DNA from: Lewinellaceae bacterium
GTDB lineage: Bacteria; Bacteroidota; Bacteroidia; Chitinophagales; Saprospiraceae
Direction: 5' to 3'
Assembly: GCA_020636025.1 (NCBI GenBank)
Contig: JACJYQ010000002.1
Coordinates: 1 to 64,000, forward strand
Length of the DNA: 64,000 bases
How positions within the stretch are numbered: the first letter of the stretch is position 1; each line of letters begins with the position of its first letter. Below are positions 35,255 to 44,606 of the stretch, in pieces. The position numbers were made by a program, and so were the translations under genes. The notes under the pieces were generated by a model, which was not told the origin of the DNA, searched no databases, and was given only the letters and a program-made list of their open reading frames with translations.

Positions 35255-38227
35255 TTAATGCTGCACCACTACACGACGAACGGCAGTTTCACCGTCGATG
35301 GTAACGCGCAGGAAGTAAGAGCCCTGTGGGAGATTACCCAGTTCAAGCTCTTCATTCAGCAAGTTTACTTTGCCAAAGTTCAGTGATTGAACGGTTTGAC
35401 CAAGTGTGCTCAATACGTCAATGCGTACGTCAGAAGCATCAGCCAGTGCAAGATTTACCATTACTCTGCCAGAAGTTGGGTTCGGGCTGATGGTAAATGC
35501 CTGTACAGAAGCAGGGTCATTGGTACCACTGGTAGTAACTGTTGCGGTCACAATAGCTTCGAGTGCACATCCACTGGCATCTGTAACAGTGCAAGTGTAT
35601 GTACCAGGGGCAACGCCACTCAAATCCTGAGTCGTAGCACCGTTGCTCCACTCATACATATAAACAGAAGGGTCGCCAAGAACATCACCTAATCCACCTG
35701 CCGGAGTCAGATCAACTGAACCAGATCCTACTGTAAAGGTGGCTGTGATATCGTCGAGCAATGGCAGGAAGAACATTTGTGTGCTGGCACCCACAAAGAA
35801 GCAACCTGTTGTAGCATCTACATTCTGGATTTGATTGGCTCCTGCTGGGTCGATTAATGTACCACCGCCCAATACAACAGGGGTAACAAAGTAAACACCA
35901 TAAGGGAATCCGCTACCAGGGCCTAGGTTTTGGTAACCAACGGCGAAAGGAGCATCCAGGAAAGAAGTACTTCCGAGGTATCCGGCAGCGTCAGATGGCC
36001 ATGTGCCTGCAGGTACAGGAGAAGAAGACAGTGCCCAAGCCAAACCAGAAACCGGTCCTTCTGTAGGCAAAACAAAGCTGGCGTCATCAACAAAGATCAG
36101 ATCAGCCAATTGTGCTTCAAAGCACAGGTAAGGATTTGGAACATCATAAGTACCTACAACACCGTCGGCACAGGTAACGCTCGCAACCTGTGTGATTTCT
36201 ACACAGAATTCTCCCAAGGCAACTGTTCCCTGGAAGTTGAATCCATCGATCAACATGTAGTAGTTTTGACCAAAATCTGTTTGCAAGTCCAAACCTGCAC
36301 GCCAGTCTGGATCACCTGTTGGGAACAGGTCATCGGCGCAAGCAATTTCAGTAAGATCCTCACAATCGTCACCGGCATATATCAGCATTTGAGTGTCGCC
36401 AGGGTCCTGTTGAACAGTTCCGATATAGTTGGTTGCATTACATGGCACAGTTTCAATATGGTATTGGTTTCCATCACCAACAAATGTATACCACATAGAA
36501 CCATCAACAATATCAGCACCAGGTGTTTCTGTCCAGCAAGTTACTTCCGGATCTGTAGGGCTAACAGTAGCATTGGTGTTATCGTAAATTCCTGTGGTTT
36601 GAGCTACTCCAGGAGCTGCTCCAAAGTAAGAAGTCAGATCAACAGCAGCGTCACAGATGTCTACGTTGTACACAACAGGTGGCAAAGCAACATACTCAAC
36701 ATCATCTACGTAGTAAGTGCTAACAGCATCTGTTCCAAAAAAGTCAATACCGCCCAGATTGTTTGGATAGGCCATTTTAATAACAAAATTGCCATCTACC
36801 CACAAAGTGAGGAAGTTGTTGTCAAGGTCAATCACCTGACGTACTTCAAACCATTGGTCATTCGGGTAAGCGAAGGTAGCCAGGGAAGCGCCAGCGCCAA
36901 TCTGCACGTGACCGCTTTGATTATCTTCAAAGAACACGTCCAGGTTCCAGCTGCCGTTACCAATAGGCACAACGTCCTGGATGTTGTAATATCCATGTCT
37001 GCCTGCAGGAACATATTCTTTCCATTTAAGCTCGTAGTTCCCGGTTGTTTTGTTTCCGAGATCCAACACTACGTCCTGAGGACCACCGTTGGCAGCAGTA
37101 CTAACAATCTTAAAGGAATTAGGCATTGTATTCGCCTGTTCTGTAGTAACTATACCATCTTCGGTAGTTCCTTCGGCACCGCTCCAGGTTGTCCACCATG
37201 TTGCTTGTGGACCGAGTTTCATGGCCGTATCGTAACTGTCAAGGTCGTCACAAATAATGGCGTCCGGATTCAGGGAGCAAGGCACTACGCATGGAGCACA
37301 TTCGCCAAAGCAAACTGCCGACAATGTAGCATCACCGGAAACTGTGTAGAAACGAACATTTGTACCAACACCTGGATCAATGCCACAAGCAGCCGGAACA
37401 GATTCAGGTGTAACCGGACCGTTCATGAATATGTAAAGTGCAGCCTCTCCATCAAGAATGGAGGCTGTGTATTCCCAAACTCCATTGCCTGCATCGGTCA
37501 TGGCAGTAGGTGTGTTACTGGTGAAATTACCCGCAATATAAACGCCCATTGGGTCTACGGTCTCAAGCAGCATATTTACACGGAAAGTAACATCGTATGT
37601 TGGAGTAGAGTACTCATACATTTCGATGTCATCAATTTTCCAGTAGTACTCAAATTGACCCATATAATGAAAGCGTACCAGCACATTAGCAGCGCCGTCA
37701 GCTTCAGGGATAGCCTGATCGATCCAGCCCTGATAGATCTGTACTCCGGCAACCTGCTCATCTTCCAAAGCATCAAACTCAGGAACGCTGTGTACAGTCC
37801 AGTTAGCACCACCATCTGTGCTTACTTCAAATGCACCCAGGTCTGTACCAGTAAATGTGCGGAAATAAGTGTAAAAACGAAGGTGAACATTTGATTTACC
37901 ACTGCAATCTGCAGGGTTACCGTTTCCGGTGAGGTAAAGGTCATAAGGAAAGGTTTCTCCATTCGCATCAGAGTCGAACCACATGTATCCGGTTGAAGCT
38001 GAAGGAGCAGTGAAATCTCCGGGCTGCCAGTTTCCGGCATTTATTACGTCTGTCCATTCCCAAAAAGAAAGACCGTCGTTGGTTCCAGTTTGGTCCCAAT
38101 TTGCATAAGCATCTCCTGAATCGGAAAAAGTTTCCGTCCAGAAAGGTGTTTGCGCAAAAGATGCCAGGGAGCCTGTTGCGAGAAGGAGGGCGAGCAACAA
38201 GCTTCTGAATGTCAACATTTTTGTCAT
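35255..38227 (-). CDS. Very large secreted multidomain T9SS protein
   Basis: 990 residues. A signal peptide (MLTFRSLLLALLLATGSLASFAQ; the first Met may be three codons earlier) precedes a MAM/jelly-roll-like module (TETFSDSGDAYANWDQTGTN). A starch-binding-like strand set follows (VTFRVNMLLETVDPMGVYIA), then a concanavalin-type module (GHVQIGAGASLATFAYPNDQ, RQVIDLDNNFLTLWVDGNF). Next come two Cys-containing beta modules and a SprB-like unit (YEWSNGATTQDLSGVAPGTY). The end is a T9SS sorting domain (FTISPNPTSGRVMVN, LPQGSYFLRVTI). It is probably an adhesin or cell-surface glycan-binding protein. No peptidase or glycosidase motif is seen. Confidence 0.9.
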   Translation of the reverse strand: MTKMLTFRSLLLALLLATGSLASFAQTPFWTETFSDSGDAYANWDQTGTNDGLSFWEWTDVINAGNWQPGDFTAPSASTGYMWFDSDANGETFPYDLYLTGNGNPADCSGKSNVHLRFYTYFRTFTGTDLGAFEVSTDGGANWTVHSVPEFDALEDEQVAGVQIYQGWIDQAIPEADGAANVLVRFHYMGQFEYYWKIDDIEMYEYSTPTYDVTFRVNMLLETVDPMGVYIAGNFTSNTPTAMTDAGNGVWEYTASILDGEAALYIFMNGPVTPESVPAACGIDPGVGTNVRFYTVSGDATLSAVCFGECAPCVVPCSLNPDAIICDDLDSYDTAMKLGPQATWWTTWSGAEGTTEDGIVTTEQANTMPNSFKIVSTAANGGPQDVVLDLGNKTTGNYELKWKEYVPAGRHGYYNIQDVVPIGNGSWNLDVFFEDNQSGHVQIGAGASLATFAYPNDQWFEVRQVIDLDNNFLTLWVDGNFVIKMAYPNNLGGIDFFGTDAVSTYYVDDVEYVALPPVVYNVDICDAAVDLTSYFGAAPGVAQTTGIYDNTNATVSPTDPEVTCWTETPGADIVDGSMWYTFVGDGNQYHIETVPCNATNYIGTVQQDPGDTQMLIYAGDDCEDLTEIACADDLFPTGDPDWRAGLDLQTDFGQNYYMLIDGFNFQGTVALGEFCVEITQVASVTCADGVVGTYDVPNPYLCFEAQLADLIFVDDASFVLPTEGPVSGLAWALSSSPVPAGTWPSDAAGYLGSTSFLDAPFAVGYQNLGPGSGFPYGVYFVTPVVLGGGTLIDPAGANQIQNVDATTGCFFVGASTQMFFLPLLDDITATFTVGSGSVDLTPAGGLGDVLGDPSVYMYEWSNGATTQDLSGVAPGTYTCTVTDASGCALEAIVTATVTTSGTNDPASVQAFTISPNPTSGRVMVNLALADASDVRIDVLSTLGQTVQSLNFGKVNLLNEELELGNLPQGSYFLRVTIDGETAVRRVVVQH

Positions 38228-38467
38228 AAGTTAAAGATGTTTGGTTAACAGTTTTTAAACATGATTTTGAACTCGTAAAATTCCAAAAAAGATTTGGTAC
38301 CAAATGGTCTTTCCACCTGGTATTTTAATAATTGACGTTATTTTACAAATTTGGAATTGAAGCGGGCAGCAAATTAGCAATTATTCCAATGCTTTTAGCG
38401 CACGGAATGCCTGTTAACACTTGAATCCGGTGGAAAAGGGAAATATCGTACCGATAATCGGGGACTT
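38228..38467. other. Non-coding leader region upstream of the 990-residue gene
   Basis: These 240 AT-rich bases separate the start of the large T9SS gene (minus strand) from the palindromic element J. No reading frame, RNA gene or clear TAnnTTTG promoter element was found on either strand. Confidence 0.5.
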
Positions 38468-38628
38468 AGAGCTTGTTCAGGTTTCTATGCTGAGGTGAAA
38501 GTGAGAAAATTTTGTTTCAGGCGAGGCGAAATTTGCAGTCGCATGCGGGCAATTCGGCGAAAATTTCAACGAAGGATGAAACGAAATTTTCCACTTGCAG
38601 CCCAGCCATAGAAACCTGAACAAGCTCT
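38468..38628. repeat. 161-bp near-palindromic MITE-like element (word J)
   Basis: AGAGCTTGTTCAGGTTTCTA (from 38468) is inverted at 38609-38628, and the first 25 bases match with one inserted base. Pairing continues inward (GAAAATTTTGTTTCA with the complement of TGAAACGAAATTTTC) almost to a GCATGC centre. The terminal base overlaps the first base of the TAA stop (minus strand) of the CBS-domain gene. Its composition is unlike words A to H, so it is probably a separate family. Confidence 0.8.
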
Positions 38629-39290
38629 TACAAATTCAAATAATGCATAAGCGCATCATAGCGATCCTTAATGTGGTCGCTTCGCTCAAGTTCTCCGAAG
38701 GTTTCCATAACCTTGTATTCATGACGCTCAAGAGAGGAAATAACGGCAGCCAGGTCGCTTCGGTCGAGCTTAAGGGTGAGCTCCAGATTGTCGGGATCCT
38801 GTTTTGAGGTGACAAAAGCGCTCAGGATCTTCACATTTTCATCTTCAACGATGCGGGCAATCGTACTCATAGAATAATCCCTACGAGGCATGTGCAATAC
38901 GATTACGGCGCCAGGCTCCGAAAATGAGGCAGACTGGGCAAAATAACGCAACAGTTCGTTTTGATCCACCAAACCTTTATAGTTTCCTTGTGCATCGGCA
39001 ACCGGCATGATGGTTAAACGCTGATCGCCCATAATGCGCATCACCTCAAAAATGTGCTCATCTTCCAACACTGCTAGTCGACGCAAAAGGGAAAAATCAT
39101 AGGAGCTGATCGGATCGTACAGCTTGTGGTTGAAAATTTCCTCTTCCGAGAGAATACCTACCAGCTTGCCTTCATGCACTACCGGCAGGTGCTTAACGTG
39201 GTAGTCGCTCAGCAGGTGAAAAGCATCCCGGCCTGTTTGCTCCAGGGTGAGCGCCGGAATATCGTATGCAATTACGTTTTTTGCCGTCAT
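38628..39290 (-). CDS. CBS-domain pair protein
   Basis: 220 residues. CBS 1 is at about 10-55 (LSDYHVKHLPVVHEGKLVGI) and CBS 2 at about 70-120 (VMRIMGDQRLTIMPVADAQG). The C-terminal 85 residues look like an ACT-type alpha/beta fold (IARIVEDENVKILSAFVTSK). CBS pairs bind adenine nucleotides and act as regulatory modules. There is no attached enzyme or channel, so this stands as a free sensor, probably cytoplasmic. Proteins of this kind are common single genes in Bacteroidota. Target unknown. Confidence 0.88.
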   Translation of the reverse strand: MTAKNVIAYDIPALTLEQTGRDAFHLLSDYHVKHLPVVHEGKLVGILSEEEIFNHKLYDPISSYDFSLLRRLAVLEDEHIFEVMRIMGDQRLTIMPVADAQGNYKGLVDQNELLRYFAQSASFSEPGAVIVLHMPRRDYSMSTIARIVEDENVKILSAFVTSKQDPDNLELTLKLDRSDLAAVISSLERHEYKVMETFGELERSDHIKDRYDALMHYLNL

Positions 39291-39477
39291 AATCTGTACC
39301 CTTAACGCTGATTTTCATGGCTAGTTCAGGCATTGCCCTACTTTTACCTTCGTGTTAATAGAAAGTCTAAATATTTCCTGAACACGGCAAATATGCCCGC
39401 AATTACTTATTTGCCCAAAAAAATTATCCTGAAAACACAAATTTTTAATCCAATTGACTTAAATCCATCAGAATTTT

Positions 39478-40653
39478 ATGGAAAGCATCTCTCACAAGGC
39501 ACTCTTTCTGAAACATTTAGCCCAAACATCCCCGGCACCGCTTGGCCTTGAAATAAAATCAGCCTCCGGATGCTGGCTCATCGATAAACAAGACAAACGA
39601 TATCTGGATCTGATCGCAGGCATCGGTCCCAGTGTGGTCGGGCATCGTCACCCTTATGTACAAGATGCTGTTCAAAAACAGCTTGACACTTATTGGCACA
39701 CCCTGGTATATGGCGAATATGTGCTGGCGCCTCAGGTAAAGCTGGCCAAACTGCTGGCCGACAATTTACCGGGTCTTGACTCCGTGTACTTTGTAAATTC
39801 GGGCGCCGAAGCTACTGAAGGCGCCATGAAACTGGCCAAACGCGTTACCGGCCGGGCAAATTTCGTTGCCTGCACCAATGCCTACCACGGCAGCACCCAG
39901 GGTGCCGCCAGTCTGATGTCACCAGATACATTCACACGGGTGTATCATCCATTGTTGCCTGGAGTGCGGCACATCGGCTTTAATGAAGAAAAAGACCTGA
40001 ATAAAATCGATGAACGTGTTGCTGCCGTGATAACCGAAGTGGTGCAAGGTGAAGCCGGCGTGATCCCGGCCCAGGCGAAGTGGATCGCAGCGCTCAGAAA
40101 GCGCTGCGACGAAACAGGTACCCTGCTTATTTTCGATGAAGTGCAATCGGGCATGGGGCGAACCGGAAAGTTGTTCTCTTTTGAGCATTACGATGTTGTA
40201 CCCGATATCCTGCTGTTAGCCAAAGGATTGGGTGGTGGATTGCCCTTGGGGGCTTTTATCGCCCGAAAAGAACTGATGGATCATCTTTCTGCAGACCCGG
40301 TGCTGGGACATATCACTACATTTGGTGGACATCCGCTTTGTACGGCAGCCGGACTGGCTACTCTGGAATTATTATTGTCGGAAGACCTTATATCCAAAGC
40401 GTCTGCCAAAGGAGCGCTGTTTAATCAGTTGATCAAACATCCTGATATTCAAGAAGTTCGCAGCAAAGGGTTATGGCTTGCACTTGATTTTGGCCATTTT
40501 GACAAAGTTCAAAAAGTCATTCAACATTGTCTAAAAGAAGGCGTGGTGAGTGACTGGTTTTTGTTCAATGACCGAAGTTTGCGCATTGCCCCTCCCTTAA
40601 CAATTGACGAGGAAGAAATTCGTTTTGCCTGTGATGTGATCAACCATGCCTGA
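39478..40653 (+). CDS. Class III (acetylornithine/GABA-type) aminotransferase
   Basis: 391 residues. The PLP fold is evident from NSGAEATEGAMKLAKRVTGR, AYHGSTQGA, IFDEVQSGMGRTGK and the Schiff-base lysine K249 in LLAKGLGGGLPLGA. THxTTFGGHP is seen as HITTFGGHPL. It transfers an amino group from an omega-amine donor (such as acetylornithine, ornithine or 4-aminobutyrate) to 2-oxoglutarate. No arginine-pathway gene is adjacent, so the substrate is open. A TACCTTCG, one base off the TAnnTTTG element, lies about 130 bases upstream. Confidence 0.92.
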   Translation: MESISHKALFLKHLAQTSPAPLGLEIKSASGCWLIDKQDKRYLDLIAGIGPSVVGHRHPYVQDAVQKQLDTYWHTLVYGEYVLAPQVKLAKLLADNLPGLDSVYFVNSGAEATEGAMKLAKRVTGRANFVACTNAYHGSTQGAASLMSPDTFTRVYHPLLPGVRHIGFNEEKDLNKIDERVAAVITEVVQGEAGVIPAQAKWIAALRKRCDETGTLLIFDEVQSGMGRTGKLFSFEHYDVVPDILLLAKGLGGGLPLGAFIARKELMDHLSADPVLGHITTFGGHPLCTAAGLATLELLLSEDLISKASAKGALFNQLIKHPDIQEVRSKGLWLALDFGHFDKVQKVIQHCLKEGVVSDWFLFNDRSLRIAPPLTIDEEEIRFACDVINHA

Positions 40654-40691
40654 TCCGGAAATTTTACATACCAAATCAAAACTTACTAAAG

Positions 40692-41627
40692 ATGAAAAAC
40701 CTAACGTTACCTATTGCTTGCTTGTTGCTGTTTTTAGTCCAGGCCTGTAGCCCTGCCAGGCTATTAAGGCAGGATGATGTTTACAAACCAGGCTTCTCAC
40801 TCGCCATTGAACAGTCTACTGAATCTCAGACAAGAATGGAATTATTCGGTGAAGAAATGGTTCAAAACACGACCAACAGTACTGAGTATGAACTGTTTTT
40901 TGCCGAGCAGATGCCAAATGGTGATCAAAAATGGGAAATGCTCATTACCCGTTTTGTCATGGAAGGAGGCGATAATGATGAAGTGGTCACGACCTATGAC
41001 TCATCGAACCCCGACAGAGATACCAGCGAAGCGGCAACCAAAATACTTGAAAAAATGATTGGCCACCGGATGCTGATGACCTGCACTCATTACGGTAAAG
41101 TGTTGTCATTTTCAGGAGCTGACGACCTATTTGATAACTTGTTTGCCAAAATGGATACCGTCCCGGAATTACTGGGTATGATAGAATCTATGAAAAAAAC
41201 ATACGGGGACTCCGCCATGATGCACAGCATGGAAAATATGTGGGGCAATTTTCCTGCAAAACCTGTCAGAGTGGGTGACAAATGGTCAACAAAAAACGAG
41301 AACGGACAATTGCTGGGCCTGAATACTACCTATTATTACAAACTGAAAAAGAGAAACAGCAAAGAAGCCGTGATAGCCATGGAAACCAAATCAAGCCCTT
41401 CCAATGATCCAAACAGCGGCATAGACATGGGTATGGCAAAAATCACCTACGACCTGAGCGGCGGCGGCGATGGGAGCATCACGCTTTCACAACCGGATGG
41501 ACTCATTAAATACTCGGTTGGCACAATCAAGTTGACAGGAACCATGCACATGGACCGGGGTGATGACATGAAGATCGATGTTCCCTTAACCATCAGTACC
41601 AAGGTGACTACCAAACGAATCAGGTAA
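40692..41627 (+). CDS. Lipoprotein of unknown function (DUF6263-like)
   Basis: 311 residues. It has a lipoprotein signal with lipid-attachment C19 in LLLFLVQACS, followed by a mixed alpha/beta body with no known catalytic motif. The plan (a repeated two-domain beta layout with MLMTCTHYGKVLSFSG, WGNFPAKPVRVGDKWS and a closing hydrophilic strand) resembles the DUF6263 proteins of Bacteroidota. It follows the aminotransferase by 38 bases on the same strand, possibly co-transcribed. It is expected in the outer or inner membrane, facing the periplasm. Confidence 0.8.
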   Translation: MKNLTLPIACLLLFLVQACSPARLLRQDDVYKPGFSLAIEQSTESQTRMELFGEEMVQNTTNSTEYELFFAEQMPNGDQKWEMLITRFVMEGGDNDEVVTTYDSSNPDRDTSEAATKILEKMIGHRMLMTCTHYGKVLSFSGADDLFDNLFAKMDTVPELLGMIESMKKTYGDSAMMHSMENMWGNFPAKPVRVGDKWSTKNENGQLLGLNTTYYYKLKKRNSKEAVIAMETKSSPSNDPNSGIDMGMAKITYDLSGGGDGSITLSQPDGLIKYSVGTIKLTGTMHMDRGDDMKIDVPLTISTKVTTKRIR

Positions 41628-41659
41628 AGCGATCTGCATTCTGAAATAATTCTTATTCC

Positions 41660-42511
41660 CTAGCTGAGAGGTACAGCCAACACAGGAATGTCTGAGTGAT
41701 TCACTGTGTCTTCTGTAATGCTGCCAAACAGGAAGTGAGACAACCCTTTTCGCTGGTGCGTACCCATTACGATCAGGTCGGCATTGCACTGGTCAGCCGT
41801 TGCCAGAACGGAGTTGTCTTCGTAAATCGCCGGGTGGGTAATGATCGTATCTGTTTTTTTCAATCCTGCAGCTTCGGCCAGTCGGTTTTTTTCGGCCTCA
41901 GCTGATCCGTCGGTTGGTTTCCAGGCAGGATTATTCAGATACAAGACTTTGACAATAAAGTCATACAGATTGTCCCAATAGGCCAGATAGCTAAATACAC
42001 CCTTTTGTTCGGGCTTCAATGTACTAGGCAGTAGAATCACTTTGGGATTAAACTCCTTTGTTTTTTCCGGCACCGCCAAAATCGGGCATGGTGAGGTGCG
42101 AATTACTTTTTCGGTATTGGATCCGAGCAGAAATTCACCCAATCCGGAGGAGCCTGTAGTTCCCATGACAACAAGGTCAATATCATCATCTTCGCAAACG
42201 CTTTTTACGGTGGAGTGTAAAAACCCGTCGGAAATTCTGGCGGTAACCTTTACATTTTTAAACTCGCCACTTGAAAACTGGGCAGTTTTAAGTTTTTCCA
42301 ATTCTTCAGCTGCTTCGGCTGCATACTTTTCATCCTCCAGGATAATGGTAGGAGCCGCCACATATTCTGATAGCGGTGCAGAATAAATGGCCGCCAGATT
42401 TACGTGAAGCATCTCAAGAGCTGCACCGCTTTTCAGCGCAATGCCAGCAGCTACCCGCAAGGCATTTTTGGAGTTTTCAGAAAAATCAATGGGAACGAGT
42501 ATCTTTTTCAT
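41660..42511 (-). CDS. Universal stress protein with two tandem UspA domains
   Basis: 283 residues from MKKILVPIDFSENSKNAL; ten upstream in-frame codons are not needed. Domain 1 (1-145) ends with the ATP-binding loop VMGTTGSSGLGEFLLGSNTE, which keeps G-x2-G-x9-G-S. Domain 2 (about 150-283) has LIVMGTHQRKGLSHFLFGSI, also with a binding loop. Tandem UspA proteins of this size are typical of Bacteroidota and are induced in stress or stationary phase. The gene is convergent with the lipoprotein gene, 32 bases apart. Confidence 0.94.
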   Translation of the reverse strand: MKKILVPIDFSENSKNALRVAAGIALKSGAALEMLHVNLAAIYSAPLSEYVAAPTIILEDEKYAAEAAEELEKLKTAQFSSGEFKNVKVTARISDGFLHSTVKSVCEDDDIDLVVMGTTGSSGLGEFLLGSNTEKVIRTSPCPILAVPEKTKEFNPKVILLPSTLKPEQKGVFSYLAYWDNLYDFIVKVLYLNNPAWKPTDGSAEAEKNRLAEAAGLKKTDTIITHPAIYEDNSVLATADQCNADLIVMGTHQRKGLSHFLFGSITEDTVNHSDIPVLAVPLS

Positions 42512-42600
42512 AATGTGGTGCAGTTGGTTTTGAATCACCACAAAAATGAAAGCTTAATCAGTTGAAAGAAATGATATGGGTCACACTCAATGGTGATTCT

Positions 42601-43899
42601 TTAGTTCTGTTTGTATTTTTCAACAAAGCGACGGGCCAATTGTTTGTGCTTATTGTCCAGATTGATTTCCCTGCCCTGTATAAATGCCGCGGTTACTATA
42701 CAGCTGCGCATATCCAATGCATCGCCTTCGCTGATAAAAAGTGTGGCATCTTTTCCCTCTTCCAATGAGCCACAACGGTCATCAATTCCCAGAATCTTTG
42801 CCGTGTTTAAGGTTAGCGCACTGATGGCCTGTTCAACGCTGAGTCCGTAGCCGCAAGCTTGTCCGGCCTGAAATGGCAGGTTGCGTTGTTTCCAGCTACC
42901 GGCATCCGACAAAGCAAACAGCACTCCTTTTTCCTGAAGCATGGCCGGTGTTTTAAATCTCTGATCGAGATCATCATCTTCCCGGGGTGGAATGGCTTGT
43001 GTAGCGCCCAAAATTACCGGCACCTGATGTTCCTTCAAAAAATCAGCAACCAGCCAGGAGTCTGTTGCACCAACGATCACCACACGAACGCCAAACCCTT
43101 CTGCAAAGAGGACAGCCTCTTCAATGGTTTGAGCAGTATTGGCCAGAATAAACAGCGACTTTGTTTTGTCAAAAAGTCCGCGCATCGCCTCAAAAGCTAG
43201 ATTTTTCACAGCAGGATTTGGCTGTTTTGAATACGCCCGGGCCTCTTCAAAGTATTGTTTGTTTGCCTGAACCTGTTTGTCATAATCCTCACTTTTCTTG
43301 AATTGTGGCCCGTTTGAGCCAAAACGGCTAAAGGCTCGTGGATTCGGCCAATCCATCCAAACACCATCATCTGCGCGGTATGTGGCATCTTCCCAGTTCC
43401 AGGCATCGAGCTGGACGATTGACGATGTTCCCAAAAGTCCCGAACCATCGGGTGCCACCTGCGCCATCAAAATGCCATTGGATCGTACAGTTGGGATAAT
43501 ATCAGAGTCGGTGTTATAAGCAACGATGGTTCTAAGCTGAGGAGTGTAGGTGCCTAATTCAGAGAAATCGCGGGTTGGTTTCAGCGCATCAATTTCTGTG
43601 AGCCCAAGCGTTGTGTTGGGCGCTATAAAACCCGGATAAACATGTTTGCCTGCGGCATCATAGATCTTTCCAAACCTGCTTCTATCGAACCTGATCAAAG
43701 TTGCGTCGGCAACCAACGTGAGTTTTCCCTTTTCAAAGGCGATGGCGCTGTTTGCAATGGTTTGTCCATTTCCAAGATGGGCTGTCGCACCCAGAATAAG
43801 CACAGAATTTGTTTGCGCCGGCGCCGGGATGGGACGTTGGGCGAAGAGGGTGGATACAAACAATATCAAGGCTGACGATAAAATCAGGAATTTCGACAT
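42601..43899 (-). CDS. Exported amidohydrolase-like protein lacking the first metal motif
   Basis: 432 residues from MSKFLILSSALILFVSTLFA, a signal peptide; codons upstream come from repeat sequence. The amidohydrolase composite domain (ILGATAHLGNGQTIANSAIA) and TIM barrel are recognisable. The C-terminal ALTLNTAKILGIDDRCGSLE and EGKDATLFIS are typical of imidazolonepropionase-like members. Where the family has H-x-H after GFID, the sequence is PGFIAPNTTLGLTEID, so the zinc-binding pair is absent and catalysis is doubtful. In Bacteroidota such a degenerate copy is often next to an active one; no active partner lies here. Confidence 0.85.
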   Translation of the reverse strand: MSKFLILSSALILFVSTLFAQRPIPAPAQTNSVLILGATAHLGNGQTIANSAIAFEKGKLTLVADATLIRFDRSRFGKIYDAAGKHVYPGFIAPNTTLGLTEIDALKPTRDFSELGTYTPQLRTIVAYNTDSDIIPTVRSNGILMAQVAPDGSGLLGTSSIVQLDAWNWEDATYRADDGVWMDWPNPRAFSRFGSNGPQFKKSEDYDKQVQANKQYFEEARAYSKQPNPAVKNLAFEAMRGLFDKTKSLFILANTAQTIEEAVLFAEGFGVRVVIVGATDSWLVADFLKEHQVPVILGATQAIPPREDDDLDQRFKTPAMLQEKGVLFALSDAGSWKQRNLPFQAGQACGYGLSVEQAISALTLNTAKILGIDDRCGSLEEGKDATLFISEGDALDMRSCIVTAAFIQGREINLDNKHKQLARRFVEKYKQN

Positions 43900-43910
43900 G
43901 GTAAGGCAAA

Positions 43911-43990
43911 TTTGATAATTTGATAATAAGCCAATTTGATAATGAGGAATTGACATTATCGTATTATCAAATTATCTCATTATCAAATTA
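43911..43990. repeat. Inverted repeat unit, word G (AATTTGATAAT type)
   Basis: AATTTGATAATGAG near 43934 pairs perfectly with CTCATTATCAAATT near 43976, and ATAATTTGATAATA pairs with TATTATCAAATTAT. The unit is compact and fills the gap between the amidohydrolase-like gene start and the stop of the GNAT gene. Confidence 0.75.
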
Positions 43991-44004
43991 AAGTTTGGGC
44001 AATG

Positions 44005-44466
44005 TTACGTTTTTTCGGGAGTTTCCTCAAACAGGAATATTTTGGCGTTCCACCAGTTTGTTTCAACAATTGAGTTGTTTTTGCGGTAAAAATTCAGCGC
44101 CGGTTCATTCCAGTCGAGCACCTGCCATTTCACAAGTCGGCAGTTTCGACGACGACCTTCTTCAACAAAGACATCAAACAGCTTTTGTCCGATCCCGTGC
44201 TGCCGGTAAGCTTCATTTACCACAAAATCATCGAGCCACAACATGCGGCCTTTCCAACTGGAGTAGGCTTCGTAGAACAGCACCATGCCTACAATCTTGC
44301 CATCCATCTCGGCTACAAAACTTTCAAACCGGCCCGCCTCGAAATCGCGTAAGTATTCTTCTGTTGTAGTAAATACCGCTTCCGGTTCCTTTTCAAAAAC
44401 CGCAAGCTCGTACACAAGGGCATGAATGGCAGGAATATCTTCAGCAGTTGCTGTTCGGATTTGCAT
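44005..44466 (-). CDS. GNAT-family N-acetyltransferase
   Basis: 153 residues. The acetyl-CoA loop is YRQHGIGQKLFDVF (Q/R-x-x-G-x-G/A), preceded by MLWLDDFVVNEAYR and followed by WNEPALNFYRKNNS. The arrangement, including VYELAVFEKEPEAV near the N-terminus, matches the diamine (spermidine/spermine, SSAT-like) acetyltransferase branch, so a small polyamine or amino compound is the likely acceptor. It is a single gene with no operon partners. Confidence 0.9.
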   Translation of the reverse strand: MQIRTATAEDIPAIHALVYELAVFEKEPEAVFTTTEEYLRDFEAGRFESFVAEMDGKIVGMVLFYEAYSSWKGRMLWLDDFVVNEAYRQHGIGQKLFDVFVEEGRRRNCRLVKWQVLDWNEPALNFYRKNNSIVETNWWNAKIFLFEETPEKT

Positions 44467-44512
44467 AGGTAAATATGGATTTGGTATGGGGCTAAGATAG
44501 GGGGAAAGAAAT

Positions 44513-44606
44513 ATGATATCCGATATACAACATCCGAAATCCGATTTGATTTTAAATTGTCAATATTGGCTGTTCGGATATCGTGCAATCCGATATTGTA
44601 TATCAC
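44513..44606. repeat. Inverted repeat unit, word D
   Basis: GATATCCGATATACAACATC (from about 44515) is inverted loosely in GATATCGTGCAATCCGATAT (to about 44600). The unit's end overlaps the last bases of the methylmalonyl-CoA mutase gene, whose minus-strand stop is at 44603-44605. Confidence 0.6.

Noticed and set aside
35930..37894. A 654-codon open frame on the plus strand
   Set aside because: It lies wholly antisense to the 990-residue T9SS gene. Its translation is Cys/Ser/Ile-rich without domains, and the minus-strand frame has a signal peptide, repeats and a sorting domain.
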